A stretch of DNA of 64,000 nt from contig CAKMXJ010000005.1 in NCBI GenBank assembly GCA_928724745.1, forward strand, positions 620,001 to 684,000, in the 5' to 3' direction. The notes below the pieces were generated by a model. The model searched no databases and was not told where the DNA came from. It saw only the letters and a list, made by a program, of their open reading frames with translations. Of this stretch, positions 1 through 11,397 are shown piece by piece; within the stretch, counting starts at the first letter, position 1; each line of letters begins with the position of its first letter. Both the position numbers and the translations under genes were made by a program. The DNA is from Anthracocystis setariae (Eukaryota; Basidiomycota; Ustilaginomycetes; Ustilaginales; Ustilaginaceae).

Positions 1-21
1 AAAAAAAAAAAAAAAAAAAAA
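1..21. repeat. poly-A run at window edge
   Basis: The window opens with 21 consecutive A. It may be a genomic homopolymer or a contig edge. Confidence 0.8.
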
Positions 22-84
22 GCCAAATCGAGAGTCTTGGCCGATTCGGACCCTCGCCTGCTTCCTTTTCACCGTTTTCCACCA

Positions 85-340
85 GATTCCACTTTTCGAT
101 TTCAGCAGCAATTTTGCCTGGCTCGGTGCTCAGTGTTTGATTCAGAGTCCAACACGACCTGTCGATGCTGCGACCCTCCGGTGACTTTGGCCAATTGCTG
201 TCGGTTAGTTTCACGATATCTACTACAGTATATTATAAAAATAATTGATGTATAATTTTTTCGGCAGAGATGCTGAACTGTACACTCTGTAGTTTCAAGC
301 CGTGACCGCCAATGTGACATTTACTCTCTGGCTGGATTGC
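85..340 (+). pseudogene. relic of a four-Cys secreted protein gene (C-terminal half)
   Basis: Decayed copy of the secreted family seen at 9790-10221. Positions 85-108 encode DSTFRFQQ, identical to a stretch in that protein. Positions 276-290 encode N-C-T-L-C, matching its N-C-V-Q-C. Positions 308-340 encode ANVTFTLWLDC, matching ANIMFTPWLDC. The three blocks come in the right order but in different frames. About 160 bases separate blocks one and two, and the distance between the last two blocks is about 7 bases short, so the reading frame is broken. The 5' half would lie before base 1. No ATG or continuous ORF is seen. Similarity over three ordered blocks makes chance unlikely, but no alignment score is available. 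Confidence 0.6.
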
Positions 341-1116
341 AGCTTTCAGGCTTTGATCACCTTTGCGCTGGTGTGTGTCTTTTCGCCCCTAAATGCGCTT
401 CAGTCGAAATTTCACAACTATGGGCGGCGGCAGCGATTTCCTGACGGCTGGATGAAATGCACAAAATGCAAGACGCACGCACGCCCTCCGTTGGACCTTT
501 TTTTGAAATTTTTGGCCTTGGTGTTGGCCCCACTTTTGTCTCCTTTGTGCTGTGCTGTGCTGTGCTGTGCTGTGCTGTGCTTGGCTTGGTTTGGTTCGGT
601 TTGGTCTCGCTGCTAAGCCAACCAACTCGAGCACATTCAGCCCCTCTCGATCTGCTTGGAGCTCAACTTCATCTTCTGTGTGTTGCTTTGCACTCCGCTA
701 TCCTCCCAAGTCGAGTTGGTCTATCCGCCCCGACCTTCTTGCACCTTTCCCCACCATCCACATCACCATCACCGGGTGTCAAGGCCGCAACTCGACCACA
801 AGTCACTCGACTGCCATCCCACATCATCTCCGAAGACACGTCGCTCATCTTGCTGCACGCTAGACTTGAGTCCGAGATCCTCGACATTGGCATTCCATCC
901 ACAACCTTGTCATTCAAATCAACACGCAGAGCAGCACCACGCAACTGAAGGATAGTCGCCTTCAAGTCTAGCTACGCTCCTCCGCTCATCATTCCTCAAC
1001 AGAGATCGCATCTATCTTGCCCTTTGCATCTTCATTTGTCGACGCTCATTCACATCAGCTGAACAGCGGCCGCGGCTTGTCTGCGCTTGGCCGTTGTCAC
1101 TTGCTCCCTCGCCAAA
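341..1116. other. intergenic region upstream of mcs1
   Basis: No convincing gene. It holds the TGTGC microsatellite and then a CT-rich, purine-poor leader (about 660-1110) typical of a fungal 5' untranslated region. The overlapping ORFs on both strands are low-complexity. Confidence 0.6.
546..580. repeat. pentanucleotide microsatellite (TGTGC)n
   Basis: About seven tandem copies of TGTGC in the region upstream of mcs1. The same unit in reverse-complement form (GCACA) occurs at 11185-11213. It explains the low-complexity Cys/Ala ORFs seen here in all frames. Confidence 0.9.
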
Positions 1117-4100
1117 ATGGCAGCAGGCTCCCAAGCTCCGGAGGACATTGCAAAGCTCTCGCAGCTCTCCTCCATCACCTCCGACACCATCTTTTCCGTC
1201 CTCCGCGATAGATTCTACTCCGGACTGCCCTATACCTATCTCTCGGACTCTATCCTCATCTCGGTCAATCCTTACGCTTCTACCGCAAATCGCAACACCG
1301 ATGACCAACTCCGCGAATACACGTCAGATTACCGCGTGACCAACAAACAGCTTCGCAGCGTCTCGCTTCCACCTCACATCTTCGGTCAAGCCTGCAATGC
1401 ATACTTTTACATGCGACGAACTGGCCAGGACCAGAGTCTCATCATGGTGTAAGTTGTCATCCCGCACATGCTTTGGACCCCCAAGTTGCTTGCCCCATAT
1501 ATCCCCTTCCAACTTCTACTGACATGAATCACCCTCTTGATCTATCCATCGCAACGAACAGCGGCGACACATCGAGCGGCAAGAGTGAAGTTCGTCGTTT
1601 GGCCATCCGAGCTTTGATCGACCTCAGCGTTGCACCACCCGGCAAGAAAGGCTCCAAGCTCGCTGTCCAAATTCCTTCGGCGCAATACATTCTTGACTCG
1701 TTTGGCAACTCTCGCACCCTCGAAAACGCCAATGCCTCCCAATTTGGCAAGTACACTGAGCTCCAGTTCTCCGAATCTGGCAAGCTCCTTGGTGCCAAGA
1801 CACTCGACTACTACCTCGAAAAGAACCGTCTCGTCAACGCCTCTTCTAGCGAGCGCACCTTCCACGTTCTCCACTACATGGTCGCTGGTGCCTCGGAAGA
1901 GGAGAAGCAATACCTTGGCATCCATGATGCTTCCTCGTTCCGTTACCTTGGTCACGCCTCTCGCAACAGTGACAACCAAGATGCAGCCAAGTTCCACCGC
2001 CTTAAGCTCGCTTTCAAGAACATTGGCTTTTCGAAACGTCATGTTGCTTCCATCTGCCAGGTTCTTGCCGCCATTCTCCATCTCGGCAACATCGAATTCC
2101 ACCACGACCGACATCGCACCCAGGACTCGGCGACCGTACGCAATCCCGAGGTTCTCGACAAGGTCGCCGAATACCTCGGCATTGGCGCCAAGTCGCTCGA
2201 AGAGGCCCTCACCTACAAAACCAAACTGATTCGCAACGAGGTGTGCACAATCTTGCTGGACGCTGATGGAGCTTCCGATCACAGAGACGATCTCGCCAAG
2301 TCGCTCTACTCGCTCCTCTTTGCTTGGATCAACGAGAGTCTCAACGAGAAGCTCTGCCGCGACGATTTCGATGCCTTCATCGGCCTGCTCGACCTTCCCG
2401 GCTTCCAAAACCTCTCTCGAGCCAATTCGCTGGACCAGTTCTGCATCAACTTTGCCTGCGAAAGCTTGCATCGCTTCATGCTTCGAACCGTCTTCGAAAA
2501 GCGACACGACGAATTTGCAGATGAGGGCATCGCGCACCTCTCACCTGAGATCCCCTACTTTGACAATGCCGAGACTCTTCGTCTAATGACCAACCAGCCC
2601 GGAGGTCTCATCCACATTATGGATGATCAGGCTCGCAGGATGCCCAAGAAAAGCGACCACACAATGATCGAGGCCTTTGGCAAGCGATGGGGCAACCATC
2701 CAAGCTTCAAGGTCGGTCCGGCAGATCGCAGCGGATTCTCCAGCTTCACCATCAGCCACTACAACAGCGCTGTCACCTACACCAGCGACAACTTGCTCGA
2801 GAGGAACAGCGAGGTGGTCAGTCCCGACTTTGTCTCGCTACTTCGTGGGAGCCCGCAGGAAGCCAGCAAGATGGGCGCCGACGCCAACTCTGCTCGCGGC
2901 TCCTCGGTTCCGTTCATCCGTGGCATCTTCAACACCAAAGCGCTCAAGACACAGTCGCATCCCAAGAATGAGCAGACCATTGTTGCAGCTCAGCAGTCGG
3001 TCAAGCCGATGCGTGCCCCTTCCACCCGCAGGCCCAACCGCGCCAACACCGTCAAACGAAGCAACACTGTCAAGAAGGCCAACGGCGACGACGATGAGTC
3101 GGAAGACGAAGCCGGCGACACTTCCGCTACCAAGAAAAACGCCGTTCGATGTGTGGCTGGAGAGTTCCGCGGTGCGCTTGACCTGCTGCTAGAGACGCTC
3201 GATGATACCAAGGCGTGGTTCACGCTCTGCATTCGACCCAACGACAACCAGCTGCCAAACCAGTTTGAATCTAGAACTGTCAAGCAGCAGATCACCACCC
3301 TTGGTGTCTCCGAGATGTCGCGCAAGCTTCTCAACGAGTACAGCGTCAGCATGACTTACGAGGAATTCTGCTCGCGATACGCCGACATCCCATCCCTCGA
3401 AGCCACTCAGATGCGCGGAGCTGTCTCTGGCGAGGCCAAGCAGAAGTTCGCCTCTGCTCGGGAGATCATGTCGTGGTCGGACGAGGAGGTTGCTTCGGGA
3501 CGTGTCAAGGTCTTCCTTTCGCATAGCGCTTTCCGCGAGCTTGAGGACGAACTCCGCGCGGCTGATGCGGAAGAGGTCAAGAACAACCAGAAGCGTGCTC
3601 AGCTCGATGCCGAAGCAGCTGCACGCGGCGAATCCGATCCCTTCTCTCCTTTTGCTGTCTTGACCGATTACCATGCTCGCAGCTCCAGCACCGACTTGGT
3701 CGGTACATACGGCGACCCGTTCAAGGAGCGATCGTCCGTCGCCCTCCCCCTCGTTGGTGGAGGCGTATTGGCCCACGACGACGCCATGGAAGAAGTCAAG
3801 AGTGAGTTCTCGGGCGTGACTGGTACGATGCCGAGGCAGAGCTACGGCGGCCCACTCAGCGCTTCCGCTTCCGTGCTGGGGTCTGAGGCGTATGCTCCTT
3901 CGCGCAACATGTTTGCTGATATGGGCAAACACGGCCTCAACGAGAAGGCTGGCACCACTGCCTTCACCGAAGAACCGCTTGGCGAAGTTGCCGAAGAGGT
4001 CGGTGTCACTTCGACACGTCGCAAGTGGGTAGCCTTCACATGGGCCGTCACCTTCTTCGTCCCCTCGTTCATCCTCCGTCAGTTCAGGTCCTTCAAGCGA

Positions 4101-7100
4101 CCCGACATCCGCATGGCTTGGCGTGAAAAGCTCGCCATTAACTTGATAATCTGGTTCATCTGCGGCTGCGCCGTCTTCGTCATTGTCGTCCTTGGAAACC
4201 TCATCTGCCCCAAACAGCACGTTTACAGTCCAACAGAGTTTTCGACGCACAAGGGCGATTCCTCGTTCACCATGATTCGGGGTGAGATTTTTGATCTCAG
4301 CAAGCTTGTCCTCAGTCACAAGACTGCCGTCCCCGTCGTACCGGCCAACTCGATCCTCGCTTACGCCGGTGAAGATGCCACCCCCATCTTTCCTGTTCAG
4401 GTCAATGCACTCTGCAATGGTGTTGACGGCAACGTCAGCCCTTGGGTGCAGCTTTCCAACGAGAACTCGACCGACCGCAATGCTCAGTACCACGACTTCC
4501 GATCCTTCCACACCGATGACCCTCGTCCAGATTGGTACTACGAGACCATGTGGCTTCTTCGATCCAACTACCGTGTTGGTTTCATGGGCTACACTGGTGA
4601 TGGTATTCGTGATCTCTTGGCCGAAGGACGTGCGGTGGCCATCTACCGAGGCGACATCTACGACGTGTCTGACTACATCCAGCAAGGTAATCAGGGTGTC
4701 CTCCGAGCTCCCGATGGATTCCAAGCTCCTGCCAACACCAACCGCAAGTTCATGAGTGACGCCATCATCAGCCTCATCGCCCAAAATCCAGGTCGCGACA
4801 TCACCAAGCAGCTCGACAACCTGCCCCTCGGTCAGGATGTGCTCGACCGCCAGCGCGTTTGTCTGCGAAACTTGTACTTCATCGGCAAGGTTGACCACCG
4901 AAACTCACCCCAGTGTCGATTCTCGCAGTACATCTTGCTCGCACTTTCGCTTTTCATGGTCGCCATCCTTGGTTTCAAGTTCCTTGCTGCTTTGCAGTTT
5001 GGCCGTGCTCGCAAGCCCGAGGACCACGACAAGTTTGTCATTTGTCAGGTCCCCTGTTACACGGAAGGCGAAGAATCAATGCGCAAAACCATCAACTCGC
5101 TCGCTGCTCTCAAGTACGACGACAAGCGCAAGCTGATTTTCGTCATTTGCGATGGTATGATTGTTGGTTCAGGAAACGATCGTCCCACTCCACGTATTGT
5201 TCTCGATATCCTTGGCGCTGATCCCAACCTCGAGCCTGAGGCGCTCAGTTTCCTTTCGCTCGGCGAAGGCAGCAAGCAGCACAACATGGCCAAGGTGTAC
5301 AGTGGTCTGTATGAGCACCACGGTCACGTCGTTCCGTACATTGTTGTCGTCAAGTGCGGTAAGCCATCGGAGCGCTCCCGACCCGGAAACCGCGGTAAGC
5401 GTGACTCTCAGTTGGTGCTCATGCGTTTCCTCAACAAGGTTCACTTTGGTCTGCCCATGAACCCTATGGAGCTCGAGATCTATCACCAGATCAAGAACGT
5501 GATCGGTGTCAACCCGAGCTTCTACGAGTACATCCTTCAAGTTGATGCCGATACTGAGGTCGAAGCCATGTCGCTCAACCGCTTCATCTCTGCATTTATC
5601 CGCGACAAGAAAGTTATCGGTCTCTGTGGTGAGACAGCGCTTTCGAACGCCAAGGCAAGCATCATCACCATGCTCCAGGTGTACGAGTATTACATTTCGC
5701 ATTATCTCGCCAAGGCTTTCGAGAGTCTGTTCGGCTCCGTCACCTGTTTGCCTGGTTGTTTCTCCATGTTCCGAATCCGCACTCCCGACACGCACCGACC
5801 TCTGTTCATCGCTTCGCAGATCGTCGAAGACTATGCCGAAAACCGAGTCGACACTTTGCACACCAAGAACTTGCTGCATCTCGGCGAGGATCGATACCTG
5901 ACTACATTGGTGCTCAAGCACTTTGGCAAGTACAAGACCATCTTTGTTCGTGACTGCAAGGCTTGGACCGTGGCCCCCGATGACTGGAAGGTGTTGCTCT
6001 CGCAGCGTCGACGATGGATCAACTCTACCGTGCACAACTTGGTCGAGCTCATCTTCACCCCGGGTCTTTGTGGTTTCTGTCTCTTCTCGATGCGATTCAT
6101 CGTCTTCATCGATCTGTTGTCGACCGTCATTGCACCCGTCACGGTGGCATACATTGTCTACTTGATCGTATTAGTGGCAACCCAGAACGGTACCGTGCCT
6201 CTTACTGCCATCATCATGCTGGCTGCGATCTACGGCTGTCAGGCTGTTATCTTCTTGCTCAACCGCAAGTTCGAGATGATTGGCTGGATGGTTGTTTACA
6301 TCATCGGTATCCCCATCTGGTCGCTCTTCTTGCCGCTCTATTCGTTCTGGCATATGGACGACTTCTCGTGGGGTAATACGCGTGTCGTGATGGGCGAGAA
6401 GGGCCAGAAGGTTGTCGTCCACGAAGAGGGGACGTTCGATCCTGCCGAAATTCCTTTGCAGACTTGGACCGACTACGAGAACGAGCTTTGGGAACGCAAT
6501 TCGGCGCGGTCGATTGGATCCATCATCGAGGCTGCTCGTGCAGAGAACAAGTCGCTCGGATCGCAGTACGCCCCAAGTCTGTACGGTCAGCCAGTGGTCG
6601 CCAACTCTCAGGTGCTCGGCCACAGCCCTTCGCCTTCTTACGGTGGAACACCTTCGCAGTATGGCGGGTTCACTCCAGGTCCCGGGTCGCAGATCGGTGG
6701 CTACTTCCCTGGCGCGGACCCTGCTCGCCAATCGACTTACAGCCTCGGTGGCCTGCAGAGCGTGTATGGCGCTCAACCCATGTCGATGTATGGCGTTCCT
6801 GCTGGCTCGACTTATGGCATGACAACAGCGGGAAGTGGATTCATGCCTCACGGCTTCGGGGCCCCCGCCAGTATGTACGGCTACGCTCAACACGCTGCTC
6901 CTGCGTCTGTGTATGGCGGCTCGCAACTTGGATTCAGCGGATTTGTCGATGCATCTCAGCAGGCGCAGCAACAAGCTCAACAATCGCGCAGCTCTGGCAG
7001 CGCAAGCCCTCCTCGTGAAGCTTCTGGGTTGCCATCCGACGCTCAGATCAAGCACGACATTCGAAGCTTGATTGCGGAAAGTGATCTGACTACAGTGACC

Positions 7101-7205
7101 AAGAAGCAGTTGCGGGCCAAGTTGGAGCAAAAGTACGGGACGAACATTGACGCGAAGAAGCAATTTATCAACCAGGAGGTTGAGAAGGTTCTTTCCGAGT
7201 CTTGA
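1117..7205 (+). CDS. mcs1: class V/VII-type chitin synthase with N-terminal myosin motor-like domain
   Basis: Polymerises chitin from UDP-GlcNAc at the plasma membrane; the myosin-like head is known in smuts to help deliver or tether the enzyme at growth sites. Exons 1117-1448 and 1562-7205 (intron 1449-1561, GTAAGT donor, CAG acceptor) give 1,991 residues, close to U. maydis Mcs1. The ATG at 1117 follows CCAAA and fits the family N-terminus (MAAGSQAP). In order: motor head with P-loop GDTSSGKS near residue 112; membrane segments near 933-995; a cytochrome-b5-like region near 1010-1160; a membrane segment near 1234; the family-2 glycosyltransferase core with VDAD (about 1438), EDRYLT (about 1553) and QRRRW (about 1592); three membrane segments at about 1623-1710; a Gly/Tyr/Ser-rich tail; and a C-terminal DEK-C-like domain at about 1939-1988. 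All catalytic motifs look intact. Long antisense ORFs here are shadows. Confidence 0.95.
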
Positions 7206-7421
7206 TTGATCATCATTGTTTTGATAGGCTAAGGATGATTGTCGATTGACTCGCACCAAGGCAAATAAATCGCTCTCTTTGTTTTCTTCTGATCGTTTTA
7301 TTTTTCTTTCGTTTTATTTTTTTTTTTTGTTTTACTTCTTTGTGAAATTGACCATGGACACTTTATCGAAGCGAGCGAGAGGTGTGAAATGGACGTCGAG
7401 AGAGAGAGGGGGGGGGGAGTG
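7206..7421. other. mcs1 3' flank
   Basis: T-rich stretch (about 7290-7340) followed by GA- and G-rich low complexity (7398-7418). The first part plausibly includes the mcs1 3' untranslated region. It lies between convergent genes. Confidence 0.5.
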
Positions 7422-8789
7422 TCAGTGAGTGAGGCTGCCGTGGGCATGGGGTTGAATGTTTGTGCTTGGGTGGGAGGAGGTTTGAGTGCACGGTGAGCGC
7501 GGTGGTTGTTGTTGTTGTTGTTGGCATCCGATTCGTAGTGCAGCCGCTTTGCTAAGACGAGGTTGAATCTTGGGTGCTTTCACCGCTGAAGGTGTAGAAA
7601 CCGGTTGTTTCGGGAGACCTGAGATTCCAGTTTCTACCCTGGGTTCGACTGTAGAGGGACGAGAAGGAGTTGGGGAGGAGAGTGGGATTCCCATCCTCAA
7701 GGCTGCTGCTTTGCTAAGACGAGGTTGAATCTTGGGTGCTTTCACCGCTGAAGGTGTAGAAACTGGTTGTTTGGGGAGACCTGAAATGCCAGTTTCTACC
7801 CTGGGTTCGACTGTAGAGGGACGAGAAGGAGTTGGGGAGGAGAGTGGGATTCCCATCCTCAAGGCTGCTGCTTTGCTAAGACGAGGTTGAATCTTGGGTG
7901 CTTTCACCGCTGAAGGTGTAGAAACCGGTTGTTTGGGGAGACCTGAGATTCCAGTTTCCGCTTTGGATTCAACGCTGGTGCTGGCGGGACGAGAAGGAGT
8001 TGGGGAGGAGAATGCGACTCCCATTCGTAGGGCAGCCGCTTTGCTGAGCCTTGGCTGAATCTTAGGTGCTTTCACCGCCGATGGTTGAGGGACAGCTTGT
8101 TTCGGAAGACCCGAAATACCAACATTGGCATCGCTATTTGCCTTGATGGGAGAACGAGGAGCGGGACAAGACATGGAGACACCCATGCGCAATGCTGCTG
8201 CTTTGCTGAGGCGTGGTTGGATCTTTGGCTGGTTTCGAAGCGTTGTTGGAACCGGACGAGCCTTGAAACCATGTGAATATGCGGTGGTTGTGGTCGCGCT
8301 GGTGGTCGCCGTCATTGTATCGGTCGAGGACGACATGGAAGAAGCGGAGCTACCCGCCTCATGATCGCCAAACAGCATCTCGAACTGCATCCTCGCCACC
8401 GCACCATTGGGGGAGAAATACACTGCCACCTCGTCGTCCTCGTCTGCTATACTCTGCCTTATCTCCGATGCATACAATCGTTGGAACAGCTCAAAGATAT
8501 CTCGGTCCGCAACGCAATTTTTGAGTTTGAGAACCATAAAGTGGTTGGTGGTGGTGGTGAATTTGGGAGCCCATTGGACGAGTGTTTGTGCTTCTCCGTG
8601 GTGAACGATTTCGTGGTCTAGAAAGGCTCGTAGTAGCGTGTCGTCTTGGGGTAGCACGATGGCGCGCGATTTTTCGGCGACCAGCTTGAACGGCGAGGTG
8701 GGACTTGAGACGAGCTTGTCAACGATGAGCTGACGGTGTATGCTGGCAGCACGGTCGACGAGGGCGATGACAATGGGATCGGTATCCAT
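7422..8789 (-). CDS. unrecognised 455-residue protein with five tandem C-terminal repeats
   Basis: Not recognised. The ATG at 8789-8787 opens a single 455-codon exon. Residues 1 to about 150 form an ordinary globular-looking region (MDTDPIVIALVDRAA...) with no signal peptide or membrane segment; it superficially recalls a BTB or adaptor fold, but I cannot name it. From about residue 190 the protein is a tandem array. The core K-I-Q-P-R-L-S-K-A-A-A-L-R-[MI]-G appears five times, with DNA units starting at about 7540, 7702, 7864, 8032 and 8194, that is, every 162 or 168 bases (54 or 56 residues). Spacers are Pro/Ser/Thr-rich and contain G-I-S-G-L-P-K-Q. The basic, proline-rich repeats look disordered and could bind a repeated partner (inference). 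The middle units are nearly identical in DNA, so copy number may vary between strains. Confidence 0.8.
   Translation of the reverse strand: MDTDPIVIALVDRAASIHRQLIVDKLVSSPTSPFKLVAEKSRAIVLPQDDTLLRAFLDHEIVHHGEAQTLVQWAPKFTTTTNHFMVLKLKNCVADRDIFELFQRLYASEIRQSIADEDDEVAVYFSPNGAVARMQFEMLFGDHEAGSSASSMSSSTDTMTATTSATTTTAYSHGFKARPVPTTLRNQPKIQPRLSKAAALRMGVSMSCPAPRSPIKANSDANVGISGLPKQAVPQPSAVKAPKIQPRLSKAAALRMGVAFSSPTPSRPASTSVESKAETGISGLPKQPVSTPSAVKAPKIQPRLSKAAALRMGIPLSSPTPSRPSTVEPRVETGISGLPKQPVSTPSAVKAPKIQPRLSKAAALRMGIPLSSPTPSRPSTVEPRVETGISGLPKQPVSTPSAVKAPKIQPRLSKAAALRIGCQQQQQQPPRSPCTQTSSHPSTNIQPHAHGSLTH
7540..8240 (-). repeat. coding minisatellite, 162-168 bp period, five units
   Basis: In-frame tandem repeat inside the gene at 7422-8789. 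The two units starting at 7702 and 7864 are almost identical over more than 100 bases, indicating recent unequal exchange or gene conversion; the outer units are more diverged. Confidence 0.9.
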
Positions 8790-9789
8790 GGCTGCTGTAC
8801 TGTTTTGTTCTGTTCTGGGTCAGCAGATAGGGTTGATGGTGGTCATCTGTGAACGTGACCACGTTCTGACCATTCACACATCCAAGCGCTGAGTCGCTCC
8901 TTGATTTCATTTGTGAGTGCCGGGCGGAAAGCTTGTTTTCTCCTGCTGCACAAATGAGACCAACACAAAGAAAGACGCCTTTGCGAACACACCAGACAAA
9001 CCCCGGATGGGCGGCGCAGAGAACAGTACAGTACTGTACGTGACTACTACAGTATAGAGCAGCGCGAGGTGGGCGCACTGTTGCTTTCTCGTTGCACAGC
9101 GGCATTTTTGCACGAGACGCGTCCCGCTCGGCCGGACGTGCGGGGAGGGGGTTGGGCTGGCTGTTCCTTTTCTTTGTTTCATTTCAAATGGACTTGTATG
9201 CAATGCAACAGGCTGTTGCCGCTCGGCGTGCATGACCGACCCTATTCAATTGCGACGATTTCATCTTGGGCTGCCGACGCGCTCGCCACTACTACTCTGT
9301 ACTTGGACTCGGCTCACTTGTCGAAAAGCGCTGCTCGCTCCCCATAGACGTATGAAGTTATTTTTTTTTTTTTTTTTTTTTTTTTTTCCAAACCTGAAGT
9401 GATTATATTTGGCGGTCTAACAAAAGTTGGTTGGAAAATTCCCCCTTCCCCACCCCAAGGTATGAAGGCCGATCAGGACGTACAAAAGCTCAACTGTTGT
9501 CAAGTGCTCCAGTTTGAACACGTAGCAGAGCTACCATAGCCAAGCCGGTCGATATATAAGTGGTCCATGTCACAAATTTGCTTTCGCCTTCAGTGCTACG
9601 GTCGATGCGAATCGTCGCAGCATCCATCCAAGATTTCGATCAATCCATGGTCATACAGAAATGATGGACACGACTGCATTGAAAAGCACTGTCCATCCAG
9701 AGACGAAACACAATCGTCCACAAACTATGTACAGAAAACCTTGGCTTGGCTTGAGAGGCTTTGTGACGAGCGACTAGCAGATCGAGCTG
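8790..9789. other. intergenic region with palindrome and poly-T
   Basis: No supported gene. A perfect 14-base palindrome gtacagtactgtac lies at 9026-9039, a 27-T run at 9361-9387, and a TATATAAG box on the + strand near 9551 followed by a weak 86-codon ORF that I do not accept. It marks the left border of the effector island. Confidence 0.6.
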
Positions 9790-10221
9790 TCAAGAGTCGC
9801 TGTCGAGGACGTGATCGTCGAATGTGACGCAATCGAGCCACGGAGTAAACATGATATTGGCGAGCATGTCGATGTCGGTGTCGTTGCACTGAACACAGTT
9901 GACCAATGTGAAGTCAGGGTCAATTTGTTGGAAGCGGAATGTCGAGTCGGTGCTTTTGCTCTGCGAAAAGCTTTCCGAGAGTTCGCTGGATCCCTGGATG
10001 AACATGGTGCAAATGTAATTGGGGATCACATTGTTCAGGTCGACGTCGGCGTTGGCACTGTAGATCGCCCAACCAAAGGTATCCTTTATTGGAATGTCTT
10101 TCCAAGTCACTTGTGTCGTCGAGACATTTACTGCAGGTTGCGTATCAGCTTGCGGATATGGAGTGGGACTGGCAGTAACAAGCCCGACTGCTGTTGCGAG
10201 TAAGAGGATTGCCAGCTTCAT
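9790..10221 (-). CDS. small secreted protein, four-Cys family member 1 (candidate effector)
   Basis: 143 residues from an ATG at 10221-10219, single exon. The N-terminus (MKLAILLLATAVGLVTASP) is a classical signal peptide, with cleavage expected after Ala-17 or Ser-18. The mature part carries the local family pattern: W-K-D-I...D-T-F-G-W-A-I-Y-S, then Y-I-C, F-R-F-Q-Q-I-D, N-C-V-Q-C and W-L-D-C, i.e. four cysteines that could form two disulfides. Paralogues are at 11398, 12745 and 18456, and a relic is at 85-340. No enzyme motif is seen. A small secreted cysteine protein in a smut-specific island suggests a plant-infection effector, resembling the general format of mig-type proteins; that link is inference. 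A TATA-like box lies about 135 bases upstream. Confidence 0.85.
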   Translation of the reverse strand: MKLAILLLATAVGLVTASPTPYPQADTQPAVNVSTTQVTWKDIPIKDTFGWAIYSANADVDLNNVIPNYICTMFIQGSSELSESFSQSKSTDSTFRFQQIDPDFTLVNCVQCNDTDIDMLANIMFTPWLDCVTFDDHVLDSDS

Positions 10222-10355
10222 CTTGGCCGATATTGTGATGAGTGACGACGGGTGAAGAAAAGACTGAGAGATGTGCCCAACATCCGTTTATGCAGTTACG
10301 AAGTTGGTCTTCAGTGTGGGCGAAACACCATCAACACGAGTCGTAGATGCGTCGA

Positions 10356-10365
10356 GCTTATATAC
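10356..10365 (-). promoter_or_regulatory. TATA-like box (GTATATAAGC)
   Basis: TATATAAG read on the minus strand about 135 bases upstream of the ATG of the secreted gene at 9790-10221. Similar boxes precede the secreted genes starting at 14046, 17055 and 18872. Confidence 0.45.
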
Positions 10366-11184
10366 AAGCAGCGGCTTGGCTAAGGGTTTGAAAACGATGC
10401 AATGTGTGGATCTGGGGAAAGCGCTCGCCAAGAATAGGTTTTTTTTGCCAAGACTAGGCATGCGACATGAATCGCAATGCCTTACCTTCCCATTGCGGCC
10501 AAAATATCTTTGGAGCGTCCCTGCCTACGGTAAATTCAGCGGCGTAAACATAGCCCTACCTATACCGTGCCTTTCCTTGACACTTGGCAACTGGACAAGG
10601 GTCCTGTGACTTCCTCCACTGTCGCAGAATGAATCGCATCGCAAAGTCTTCCATCATTGAAACCCCAGCCATCTCCCATTGCAGAATGGGCGATCGAGCT
10701 CAGCGGCAGTCTGTGAGTGTTGAACGCCAAGACACCAGGCTTCCCGCTCTTGTCTTTCGCGAACGAGATCGGGACCCGTGTCTGTGTAGAATGTAACTGG
10801 CGAGATGCTGTACTACAGAGGCGCAACTGGAACGTGGGCTGGCGTGTTGATACTCGATCGATTTTTTCATGTGTTTTTTTTCTTTTTCTTTTTTTTTTTT
10901 TTTTTTTGACAGTCCGCCACCAATATTTCATGCATGAGCCCCGCAGGCATAATTCCAGAGGTCATCGATGCGGCTACCAACTCACGCTAACGCCTTGCGT
11001 ATCGAAACAGAACATGCTCAATTCCTCAGACACACTTACACCTCGTCGTGTCTCAGACGCATGCAGCGAACGACCCTGTACTGTGCCGTACTGTATCCCA
11101 CTCGCACAGCCTTGGTCGGATCCCCGCGGAGAGTGTGTCTCACCAAACTGTACCTACCATCTCGACATAGCACCGCAACTAAAT

Positions 11185-11213
11185 CACAGCACAGCACAGC
11201 ACAGCACAGCGCA
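11185..11213. repeat. pentanucleotide microsatellite (CACAG)n
   Basis: About five to six tandem CACAG units; reverse complement of the repeat unit at 546-580. Confidence 0.85.
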
Positions 11214-11397
11214 GTGACTGTAGAGGTGCAATGATCTCGTCCTTTGTGAAAATCTGCACGATGTTACAGGTGCTTTTTCTTCGAAAAGCTTCCATGCTGG
11301 TCTTGGCCTCGAACAAGACAAGGGTCCAAGCAAGGTGTCGGTTGCTAGCTAGGCCGGTGATCAGGGTGCATGCAATATTGTTGCTCCTTGTTCTGCT

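Larger units (their letters stand above)
10222..11397. other. intergenic spacer in effector island
   Basis: Contains the promoter of the gene at 9790-10221, a T/C-rich run at 10861-10908 and the (CACAG)n repeat at 11185-11213. The ORFs here are low-complexity or lack support. No further family member was recognised. Confidence 0.5.

Noticed and set aside
3189..4898. 569-codon minus-strand ORF opposite mcs1
   Set aside because: Antisense shadow of a C-ending-codon-rich conserved exon; no known domain, no own start context.
6171..7259. 362-codon minus-strand ORF opposite the mcs1 3' end
   Set aside because: Shadow of conserved coding sequence on the plus strand.
9567..9827. 86-codon plus-strand ORF downstream of a TATATAAG box
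   Set aside because: No signal peptide or conserved block, and it overlaps the 3' end of the secreted gene at 9790-10221.
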